Assembly (NCBI GenBank): GCA_965194515.1
Contig: OZ239146.1
Location: forward strand, 248,001-312,000
Origin: Acidimicrobilacustris europaeus
GTDB taxonomy: Bacteria; Actinomycetota; Acidimicrobiia; Acidimicrobiales; Acidimicrobilacustridaceae
DNA length: 64,000 bases
Direction: 5' to 3'
Made by a program: the position numbers and the translations under genes. Of the stretch, positions 51,888 to 59,700 are shown piece after piece. Every line of letters starts with the position of its first letter. The first letter of the stretch is position 1. The notes under the pieces are model-generated. The model made no database searches. It saw nothing but the letters and a program-made list of their open reading frames with translations, and was not told where the DNA came from.

Positions 51888-52670
51888 ATGAAGGTTCTGG
51901 GCATCGATATCGGTGGCACTGGCATCAAGGGTGCAGTCGTCGACACCAAGAAGGGCCATCTGGTCACCGACCGTCTTCGTTTGCTCACGCCTGAGCCCGC
52001 AACGCCCGACGCCGTCGGCATGACTGTTGCCGAGATCGCAAAGCACTTCGAGTGGACAGGTCCAATCGGGTGCACATTCCCAGGCGTCGTGAAGGGCGGG
52101 ACGGTGTTCACCGCTGCCAACGTCGACAAGTCCTGGATCAATGCCGATGCATCTCGAATCATCAGCGATGCAACTGGCTGTCCCGTCACCATGGTGAACG
52201 ACGCCGATGCTGCGGGTGAAGCAGAAACTCGCTTTGGTGCCGCTCGAGGGAAGTCAGGCGTCATCCTCACAATTACGTTGGGCACCGGTATCGGTTCTGC
52301 GCTCATGATCGACGGAACGCTTGTGCCGAATACGGAACTTGGTCACCTGTGGCTTCGTGGTGGCGACGCAGAAAAGTGGGCGGCCGCGTCGGTTCGTGAA
52401 CGGCTGGAACTCGACTGGGCCGAGTGGACAGCCCGCGTTGACGAGTACCTGTGCTCGGTCGAGAAACTTTTCTGGCCTGATTTGTTCATCATTGGTGGCG
52501 GCATATCGAAGAAGGCCGACAAGTTCATCCCGAACCTGACCTGTCAGACCCCGGTTGTCGCCGCATCGCTTCGCAATGCCGCCGGCATCGTTGGTGGCGC
52601 ACTTGCGGTGCATCGTCATCGCGAGAAGCACGGAACCGATGGTCAGTCACACGTCAGCAAAAAGAAGTAG
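51888..52670 (+). CDS. ppgK: Polyphosphate glucokinase
   Basis: ROK-family kinase that phosphorylates glucose using polyphosphate (and often ATP). The 260-residue protein has the phosphate-1 motif GIDIGGTGIKGAVVD, the catalytic aspartate in MVNDADAAGEAE, LTITLGTGIGSAL and the conserved ELGHLWLRGGDAEKWA stretch that is characteristic of PPGK rather than ordinary ROK kinases. GAGGAGACTG is the ribosome-binding site. It supplies glucose 6-phosphate to the neighbouring pgi and gnd products. The C-terminal tail is lysine-rich (SKKK). Confidence 0.93.
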   Translation: MKVLGIDIGGTGIKGAVVDTKKGHLVTDRLRLLTPEPATPDAVGMTVAEIAKHFEWTGPIGCTFPGVVKGGTVFTAANVDKSWINADASRIISDATGCPVTMVNDADAAGEAETRFGAARGKSGVILTITLGTGIGSALMIDGTLVPNTELGHLWLRGGDAEKWAAASVRERLELDWAEWTARVDEYLCSVEKLFWPDLFIIGGGISKKADKFIPNLTCQTPVVAASLRNAAGIVGGALAVHRHREKHGTDGQSHVSKKK

Positions 52671-52681
52671 TTCGCCCACTC

Positions 52682-53359
52682 TCAACGAGTTTGAAGTTCT
52701 TTCGGCAAATGCGAAGTGTCGGAGAACCGAAACAAACTGAATGAAAGCGATGATGCAATGTGCATTGGTCGCACGACGCTGATCGAGCCGTGAAACGCAA
52801 CGAATCGTTCCCATTCCCACGGTACAGGTTCGATGCCGAGTAGGTGACCGAGGCTGACTGCGTTTGCTCCCGAGTGGGCAACAAAGACAATTCGCGGCCC
52901 CTCATGGTTCATCTTCCACAGCGGCGGGAATCCGCGGGAACGAGTGCAGTCGATATCTGCGAGAAACTCGGTGAGTCCGCCGACGACGCGTTGATGAAAC
53001 TCGAGGAAAGACTCTGCGCCAGGGATCGCTTCCCATTGCTCATTGAGCGGCCGACTCCGTTGTTCGGCAAACGCCTTCTCGATCACTTCTGAGGGCGTAC
53101 CTTGCCAAACTGGTGCGCGGATTTCAGCGATCCAATTATGAGTTTCTGGCTCGAGGCCGAACGCGTCGATGAGCGGTTGTGCGGTTTGTTGTGCGCGAAT
53201 CAGCGGCGAGACGACAAGACGGTCGATTGGAAGATCGGTAAAGAACGAGGGAAGAAGCTCGGCCTGACGGTGTCCGACATCAGTGAGCACTGGGTCGTCA
53301 ACGCCGCCTCCATCGAGTTCCCATTGGGGTTGTCCGTGTCGGATGAAGATCAGTTCCAT
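52682..53359 (-). CDS. Histidine phosphatase family protein
   Basis: A 225-residue phosphatase or mutase of the phosphoglycerate-mutase-like superfamily. The phospho-acceptor motif IFIRHGQPQW is at the N-terminus, VVSPLIRAQQTAQPL provides the arginine, and the second histidine is in VFVAHSGANAVSLGHLL. The substrate cannot be assigned. It is convergent with ppgK (11-bp gap) and downstream of two small genes on the same strand. Confidence 0.88.
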   Translation of the reverse strand: MELIFIRHGQPQWELDGGGVDDPVLTDVGHRQAELLPSFFTDLPIDRLVVSPLIRAQQTAQPLIDAFGLEPETHNWIAEIRAPVWQGTPSEVIEKAFAEQRSRPLNEQWEAIPGAESFLEFHQRVVGGLTEFLADIDCTRSRGFPPLWKMNHEGPRIVFVAHSGANAVSLGHLLGIEPVPWEWERFVAFHGSISVVRPMHIASSLSFSLFRFSDTSHLPKELQTR

Positions 53360-53374
53360 AACTTTTTCTTTGTG

Positions 53375-53599
53375 TTAACCGCGACCAGGTCGGCGGCGAT
53401 GGCGATTGGTCCAGCAGCCGCGATGCCAATGGCGCCGCAGGTCGGGTGCATCAGTAGGGACAGCGACAATGTGTCCGGTGCCAGAAGGTATGTCTTGGTT
53501 GCATCCGGGGCATAGGTAGGCCTTCGTTGCTTCGTACGGTTGCACGCGCCGGACCTCGACCTCAAGCCCCATTGGATCGCGTTCCGGTTCGTTCCCCAT
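53375..53599 (-). CDS. Small treble-clef-like zinc-binding protein (conserved actinobacterial type)
   Basis: A 74-residue protein with EVRRVQPYEATKAYLCPGCNQDI, then HWHRGCW. The C-x2-C plus H-x-H-x2-C pattern suggests a zinc knuckle. I recognise this as a conserved small protein of actinobacteria, sometimes labelled ATP/GTP-binding protein without evidence. Function is unknown. It is preceded with a one-base gap by a 36-residue membrane-protein gene and followed by the histidine phosphatase. Confidence 0.75.
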   Translation of the reverse strand: MGNEPERDPMGLEVEVRRVQPYEATKAYLCPGCNQDIPSGTGHIVAVPTDAPDLRRHWHRGCWTNRHRRRPGRG

Positions 53600-53600
53600 G

Positions 53601-53711
53601 TCAACCGAAGAACGCCCAAATGATCAGGCCGATACAAATGACCATGGCAGCCCCGACCATGAAGTAGTCGAAGGGTGAACGTCGTTGTTGGCGATGCGGA
53701 TTGAATCCCAC
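53601..53711 (-). CDS. 36-residue single-helix membrane protein
   Basis: Short gene: GTG 53711, stop TGA at 53603-53601, directly before the ATG of the zinc protein (TGA-C-ATG). The product begins MGFNPHRQQRRSPFDYF, a positively charged stretch, and ends with a single hydrophobic helix (MVGAAMVICIGLIIWAFFG). AGGGA lies 10 nt upstream of the start. The basic-then-helix pattern and the tight coupling support a real gene; a similar small protein precedes the same zinc protein in other actinobacteria as far as I recall. Function is unknown. Confidence 0.65.
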   Translation of the reverse strand: MGFNPHRQQRRSPFDYFMVGAAMVICIGLIIWAFFG

Positions 53712-53741
53712 GTCTCAAGTATCCCTCGTTCTGAGCCTGTT

Positions 53742-53777
53742 CCCGCGCGTAATTCCCGCTAATTGCGCGGGTAGCCT
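53742..53777 (+). promoter_or_regulatory. Interrupted palindrome abutting the -10 of the cytochrome c gene
   Basis: CCCGCGC-gt-AATT (53742-53754) is mirrored by AATT-GCGCGGG (53761-53771) across a 6-bp centre. The repeat ends exactly where the -10 hexamer TAGCCT (53772-53777) begins. The start ATG is 7 nt further on, so the transcript should be leaderless and the palindrome covers the -35/spacer region, a repressor-like position. It also lies upstream of the divergent 36-residue gene. Confidence 0.6.
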
Positions 53778-53784
53778 TGGGCAT

Positions 53785-54138
53785 ATGCGTTCCCCCCGAA
53801 TTCTCGCTGCCGGATTGATGCTTGTTGCGGGCGTGACGCTTGTCGCCGCTTGCTCAGGTGACACTTCTTCACCCGCCGCTCCTGCCGGCGACGCCGTCCT
53901 TGTTCAAGGCCAGCAGATTTATTCTCAGAATTGCGCAAGTTGTCATGGGGCTTCGGGTCAGGGTGGCTATGGCCCCAAACTGGCGGGCGTTGTTGCGGTG
54001 AAGTACCCGAACATCGACGATCAGATCGCGCTGATCACCAACGGCAAGGGCGCCATGCCCGCATTCTCGAAGAAACTGAGCGCCGAGCAGATCACGTCCG
54101 TCACGCGCTACACCCGCGAGGTTCTCGGTACGAACTAG
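53785..54138 (+). CDS. Lipoprotein c-type cytochrome (monohaem)
   Basis: A 117-residue exported electron carrier. A lipoprotein signal (AGLMLVAGVTLVAAC, lipobox cysteine at about residue 23) is followed by a short Ser/Pro/Ala linker and one haem motif, CASCHG, with the axial methionine probably in GAMPAFSKKLS. The size fits a small class I cytochrome c anchored outside the membrane. There is no ribosome-binding site; the ATG is 7 nt after TAGCCT. No oxidase gene is adjacent. Confidence 0.9.
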   Translation: MRSPRILAAGLMLVAGVTLVAACSGDTSSPAAPAGDAVLVQGQQIYSQNCASCHGASGQGGYGPKLAGVVAVKYPNIDDQIALITNGKGAMPAFSKKLSAEQITSVTRYTREVLGTN

Positions 54139-54254
54139 CGGTTCGTTTGAACATCGGTACAAACGGCCCGTGTGCAACGTGTTGAACCGCTCGTAGTGTC
54201 ATCGCCTCGGCGGCAACGATCGCCCTTCGTTCGATTGCTGCTCGCGGAGGTTCG

Positions 54255-55133
54255 ATGCTCGCCACTATTTCTTCGGCGACGCTGTCGGGTATCGATGGTG
54301 TTCCGGTCACCGTCGAAGTTCATGTTGCGAACGGGTTGCCTGGATTCACCGTTGTTGGTCTTCCCGATGCGTCATGTCGTGAGGCTCGCGATCGAGTGCG
54401 CGCGGCGTTGCTGACATCAGGGTTCGCCTGGCCAGATCGTCGAACCACGGTGAACCTTGCACCGACCTCACTTCGCAAAGTTGGTTCTTCACTCGATCTT
54501 GCGATCGCTATCGGTGTCTTGGTTGCAAGCGAACAACTTCCACCTGAGGTGGTTGTGGATCGAGCCTTCCTTGCTGAGCTGGGGCTCGATGGTTCGCTCC
54601 GTCACGTGCCGGGAGTTTTGTCGCTTGTTGCGTCGTGTCCGCAGTCGGAAATCGTTGTAGCTCCAACATCACACTCTGAAGCGGCACTCGTTGAGTCATC
54701 AGTAATTCGTTGCGCGCCGGAGTTGCGGGCGCTTGTTGATGCCCTCACTGCGGAAGCACCTTGGTCTCGTCCGCCCGACGAGTTGCCTGTTGTGCTTCCT
54801 GCGGACGGACCTGACATGGCCGAGGTCCGGGGACATCCGCTCGCTCGATTCGCAATTGAAGTCGCTGCCGCGGGCGGACACCACCTCTTAATGGTTGGCC
54901 CTCCGGGGTCAGGCAAGACGATGTTGGCCGATCGTTTACCAGGACTGTTGCCCGATCTTGATGACGCCACTGCATTCGATGCCACACGAGTTCATTCGGC
55001 GGCGGGGGAGCCACTCGTTGGCGGACTGGTGCGCAGGCCACCGTTGCGCGCGCCGCATCACGGGATGAGTGCGGTGGCCATGGTGGGCGGCGGCACGCAT
55101 CGAATTCGCCCCGGCGAGATCTCGCTTGCGCAG
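54255..55133 (+). pseudogene. comM: comM/yifB Mg-chelatase-like ATPase, 5' fragment cut by element insertion
   Basis: The first ~293 residues of ComM, an AAA+ helicase of natural transformation (about 500 residues when complete). The N-terminal Lon-like domain (GLPGFTVVGLPDASCREARDRVRAA) and the Walker A motif GPPGSGKTM are intact. The sequence follows the family up to PGEISLAQ, then departs where PGEISLAH-x-GVLFLDE (Walker B) should continue. Without Walker B and the C-terminal domain it cannot be a functional ATPase. The frame does not stop but runs on into the integrase, giving a 765-codon fused frame. The ATG follows GCGGAGG. The missing 3' part is not in this window. Confidence 0.9.
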
Positions 55134-55141
55134 GCTACGGA

Positions 55142-55147
55142 TATAAT
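55142..55147 (+). promoter_or_regulatory. Consensus -10 element TATAAT for the integrase
   Basis: A perfect TATAAT ends 7 nt before the integrase ATG at 55155, with no ribosome-binding site. It lies just inside the element beside the junction with comM, so the element brings its own leaderless promoter. No clear -35 is seen at 17 bp. Confidence 0.6.
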
Positions 55148-55154
55148 ATGTTTC

Positions 55155-56552
55155 ATGAAGCGAGCAGCCATCTACTGCAGAATCTCATCGGATCCCCTCG
55201 GCGAAAGCAAGGGAGTCGAACGGCAAGAGCAGGACTGTCTCGCTCTCGCTGAAAAAGCGGGTTTCGAAGTTATTGGGATATTTGTTGACAACGACACGAC
55301 GGCCTTTCGGGCGCGTCCCCGTCCGAAGTATCAGCAACTGATTGAAATCGTTCGTTCTGGAATGGTCGACGTCATAGTGGCGTGGCATCCCGATCGTCTT
55401 CATCGCAACATGAGGGAACTTGAGGATTTCATTGATCTCGTTGAATCTGCCAAATGCGATGTTCAAACTGTTCGTGAAGGTTCTTATGACTTAGCCACTC
55501 CTGGGGGACGCGGGATTGCTCGCGTGATTGGAGCGTTAGCGACGGCTGAGTCAGAACATAAGAGTGCTCGATTAAAGCGAAAGCACGAACAAATCGCTCA
55601 AGAAGGTCGATTGGCTGGAGGGGGGACTCGTCCGTTTGGGTATGAACAGGATCGGCTTGGTGTCCGAGAAGATGAGTCTGAGTTGATCCGGTCTGCGGTG
55701 AAGGATGTTCTCAACGGCAGAACTATTCGTTCGATCACAAAGGAATGGCAGGACTCCGGGGTTCCGACGGTAACGGGGGCACGATGGACTCCTCACGTGA
55801 TCAAAGGCATCTTGACGCGCGGAAGGATCGCGGGGTTGCGCGAGTTGGGTGATGAAGTTGTAGCTACAGCGGTATGGCCTGCGATCATCACGCCAGATGA
55901 ATTGACTCGGGTCCGGGCGATCTTGCTTGATCCTTCAAGACGGACAAATCATCGTTCACGCCGTTATTTGTTGACTGGTGGAATTGTTCGCTGCGCACTT
56001 TGTTCCGCCAACTTGGTGGCTCGTCCTCGGGGTGATCACAGCCCGTGTTACGTGTGTGCGAGCGATCTTGGAGGTTGCGGGAAGATCCGGTCGCTTGCTG
56101 AGCCGCTTGACGATGCGATTACGCAAATGGTGTTCATCGCGCTTGAAGGCACCGGGTTCAATAAGGCCCTGTATCGCCGCAAGTCGAAAAAGTCAGATAC
56201 CTCTGAATCAATTCTCGCCGAGATTGCTGGGTACGAAAGAAAACTCGGAGAACTTTCTGAGATGTTTGTTGCTGATGAAATTAGGAAAGTCGATTACCTG
56301 AACGTCACGAAAGGATTGAGGGCGAAACGAGAAGAGGCGCAGCGCCGGCTTGGAGTGATCGAAGGAAATGCAGCTCTTGCAAGATTTGCCGGTGGAGTTG
56401 ATGTTCTTCGCGCTGCGTGGCCTGAGATGAGCGTTGATGATCGACGACTAGTGATTTCCTCGGTTCTCGATCACGTTCCAATCAAGCCCGCTGTGAGGGG
56501 ACGCAACTTCTTCGATGCTGAGAGAATCGGTTCCCCTGTTTGGCGCGTCTAA
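55155..56552 (+). CDS. Large serine recombinase (site-specific integrase)
   Basis: A 465-residue integrase. Resolvase-type catalytic domain (about 1-145): nucleophile serine in YCRISSD, arginine in VERQEQD, and the AWHPDRLHRN motif. A recombinase domain follows (from TRPFGYE), then a zinc ribbon with paired cysteines (RCALCSANL to CYVCASDLGGCGK) and a C-terminal coiled coil (AEIAGYERKLGELSEMF). The order and size are those of phage/ICE integrases, though at the short end. ATG 55155 is preferred because the catalytic domain begins right there and a TATAAT precedes it; the frame is also open upstream through comM. Its last codons and downstream sequence are repeated at 61678. Confidence 0.95.
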   Translation: MKRAAIYCRISSDPLGESKGVERQEQDCLALAEKAGFEVIGIFVDNDTTAFRARPRPKYQQLIEIVRSGMVDVIVAWHPDRLHRNMRELEDFIDLVESAKCDVQTVREGSYDLATPGGRGIARVIGALATAESEHKSARLKRKHEQIAQEGRLAGGGTRPFGYEQDRLGVREDESELIRSAVKDVLNGRTIRSITKEWQDSGVPTVTGARWTPHVIKGILTRGRIAGLRELGDEVVATAVWPAIITPDELTRVRAILLDPSRRTNHRSRRYLLTGGIVRCALCSANLVARPRGDHSPCYVCASDLGGCGKIRSLAEPLDDAITQMVFIALEGTGFNKALYRRKSKKSDTSESILAEIAGYERKLGELSEMFVADEIRKVDYLNVTKGLRAKREEAQRRLGVIEGNAALARFAGGVDVLRAAWPEMSVDDRRLVISSVLDHVPIKPAVRGRNFFDAERIGSPVWRV

Positions 56553-56721
56553 CGTGCCCTGATTAGCCCCTCAGTTGCGTTCTAAGCGTTTGAATATCGA
56601 AACAGCAGTCTTGGGAACACGTTTTGAAAATGAGAGTCTTTCGCCCGGCTTACCCACAGCGTGACTTAGTAGATTCATGTTTGTTGGCTGGACTACTGGC
56701 GGGTTAGGTAAGTGGCAAAGC
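56505..56721 (+). repeat. Copy 1 of a ~217-bp duplicated block (integrase tail plus downstream non-coding DNA)
   Basis: Covers the last 15 sense codons and stop of the integrase and ~170 bp beyond, up to GGTAAGTGGCAAAGC. Copy 2 is at 61678-61895 and is nearly collinear, with high identity by eye. The non-coding part can pair CTTACC (56649-56654) with GGTAAG (56707-56712) and AGTAG (56668-56672) with CTACT (56693-56697). It fills most of the gap between the integrase and the helicase. Confidence 0.85.
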
Positions 56722-56764
56722 AAAACGGTTATCACTGCACAGGCATCCTCGATTGGTCTAACTG

Positions 56765-59700
56765 ATGGCCTCGTTCGAAAAGCTTGAATCGACGTTCTCT
56801 CCCGATGTTCAAGTTCGGGGGAAGCAATTTGAGAAGTTGTTGAAGTGGTGGCTTCAAACCGATCCTGTGTATTCGGCACGCTTGAAGAAGGTTTGGCTTT
56901 GGGATGAATGGCCGGGCCGTGACGGGGCCGATATCGGAATCGATCTTGTTGCTGAAGCACACGACGGCGGGATTTGGGCGATTCAAGCAAAGTGCATCGA
57001 TCCGAGGAATTCGCTCAAGAAGTCTGAAGTTGACAGTTTCTTGGCGGCATCGAGCAAGTCTCCCTTCAGCTTCCAGTTGCTCATCACGTCGACTGGTTCT
57101 CTTTCAGCGAACTTGCTTCGTGCATTCTCAGATCGTCCTGCTGCGCTTGTGACGAGAGCGGAACTGGCAACTTCAGAAGTTGATTGGCCGTTAAGCATCA
57201 ATCACTTGGCTACTGGCAAACGCAAGAAGCCCAGGACGCCCCGAAAGCATCAGAAAGCCGCCATTGCTGATGTGTTGGCGGGGTTTGAAAGTTCAAAGCG
57301 TGGCCAGTTGATCATGGCCTGTGGAACTGGCAAGACACTCACTGCACTTTTCATTGCAAAAGAAACTGAAGCGAAACGGATCCTCGTTCTCCTTCCTTCT
57401 CTGTCGTTGTTGAGTCAGACGTTGCGGGAATGGGCATCGTCTGATTTCAAGTTTGAGTTCCTTCCTGTTTGTTCAGATGAAACGGTTTCAACTCCTGATG
57501 CAGCTTTAGGTTCGGTTTCCGAACTGGGATTCCCGGTAACTACGAGTCCAGAAGAGATAGCGACGTTCTTGAAACGTCGGTCAGGGAATCGAGTTGTCTT
57601 CGCCACCTATCAATCATCCCCCCGGATCGCTGCGGCGTTCGTTGGGGGAGGGATTCCGAAGTTTGATCTCGTTATCGCTGATGAAGCACATCGATGCGCC
57701 GGGCGAGTGTCTTCCGATTACGGAACGGTTCTTGATGAGGATTTGATTCCGTCGAAGAAGTTGCTTTTCATGACGGCAACGCCCAGATATTTCACGGGCC
57801 GGGTGATTAAGGAGGCGAAGGAATCTGATTTCGAAGTTGCCTCAATGGATGATCACCAAGTTTTCGGCCCGGTGTTCCACACTTTGAGTTTCTCGGATGC
57901 AATCGAGAAGAAACTTCTCACCGATTATCAAGTCGTGATCGTCGGGGTAGATGACGACACCTATTTGGAATGGGTGAATGAAGGACAGTTCGTAACCATT
58001 GACGGTACGAAAGTCACCGATGCTCGAACATTGGCTGGTCAAATCGGATTGTTGAAAGCGATGAAACGTTTCGATCTGCATCGAATCATTTCGTTTCATT
58101 CGAGGGTGAAGAAGGCGAAAGAGTTCGCTTCCTCAATGCCTGAAGTTCTCGCTTGGATGCCGAAAAATCAAAGGCCTAAGGGATCGCTTATTTCCGATTT
58201 TGTTTCAGGTGAAATGCCAACTGGAAGCAGAAAAGTGAAGTTGGATCGGCTCGCCACCATTGAACCCAGCGAGCGAGCCCTTCTCGCTAACGCCCGCTGC
58301 CTCACCGAAGGAGTCGATGTCCCAGCACTAGATGGCGTTGCCTTCGTTGATCCACGAAGTTCAGAAGTCGATATCGTTCAAGCAGTTGGACGAGCGATTC
58401 GTTTGGCCGATGATAAGAAGATCGGCACGATCGTCCTTCCGATCTTTATCTCCGATTCGCAAGATCCTTCGATATCGCTTGACGATCCCTCGTTCCAGAA
58501 CATTTGGAAAGTCATCGACGCACTTCGATCCCACGATGCGAAGCTTGGAGAAAGCCTTGATGAGATAAGGCGTGGGATGGGTTCGGGAAACTCATCGGAA
58601 CAATTTCCAAAGAAGATTCAATTCGATCTGCCTAGCCGGGTTGATGCTTCATTTGCATCTGCGTTTGAAGCTCAGATTGTCACGAAGACAACCTCAAACT
58701 GGGAGTTCATGATTGGCCTCTTAGAGCACTTCGTTCACCGTGAGGGAAATTCACGGGTCCCTTCGGGTCACCTAGAAAATGGCTTAACTCTTGGCGCGTG
58801 GGTCGGAACTCAGCGCTACACCTTTGGAACAGGTTCGTTAGCAGACGATCGAGTTGCCCGCCTCGAGGGTTTGCCGGGTTGGTCTTGGGACACGAAGGCC
58901 GATCGTTGGGAGTTGGCGTACTCCTCGCTGGAGGAATTCGTTAGACGTGAAGGTGATGCGCGGGTACCTACGAACCATTCCGAAAATGGGTTTGATCTCG
59001 GCACCTGGGTGACGAATCAGCGAGCAAATTTCTTACGGGGCAAACTCTTTCCCGAGCGAGTTGCTCGTCTTGAGGCTTTACCGGGCTGGTCTTGGAACAC
59101 TTTTGGTGATCGTTGGGACGAAGTGTTTTCCATGTTGAATCAGTTCATTGAGCGCGAGGGCCACGCCCAAGTTCCAGTGAGGCATTTAGAAAATGGTTTT
59201 GCGTTGGGTGCATGGGTAGCTAACCAGCGCACCAAATATGTAAACGGCTCACTTGGCACAGATCTAGCTGAACGACTCGAGGAATTGTCAGGTTGGGCTT
59301 GGAAACCTTTTGACAATGCTTGGGAGGATGCGTTTGGACTGCTTGAGCGGTTTGTTGCCCGCGAGGGAACTACAACTGTTCCAAAGAACCATTGCGAAGG
59401 TGATCTCAATCTTGGCAATTGGGTCGCAAACCAGCGTTCGATATTTGCAAAGGGTGGGTTACCTGTAGAGCGCATTTCTCGTCTTGAAAACGTATCTGGA
59501 TGGTTCTGGAGTTCGAAAGATCGACGATGGGAGCAGGGGTTTACGCTGCTTGAGCAATACGTGTTGCGTGAGGGGAACGCGAGGATTCCCGCGAATCACA
59601 TAGAGCAAGGCGTGCGTCTTGGGTCGTGGGTTGGCACACAAAGAAGGCAGTACAAGAGCGGGACGCTTTCTCTCAATCGAATCGCCCGGTTGGAAAGCCT

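Noticed and set aside
56571..56990. Minus-strand frames over the duplicated block sharing the phrase NLLSHAVGKPGER in both copies
   Set aside because: They share sequence only because the DNA block is duplicated. One copy breaks into different downstream residues and neither has a start signal, so I treat the block as non-coding.
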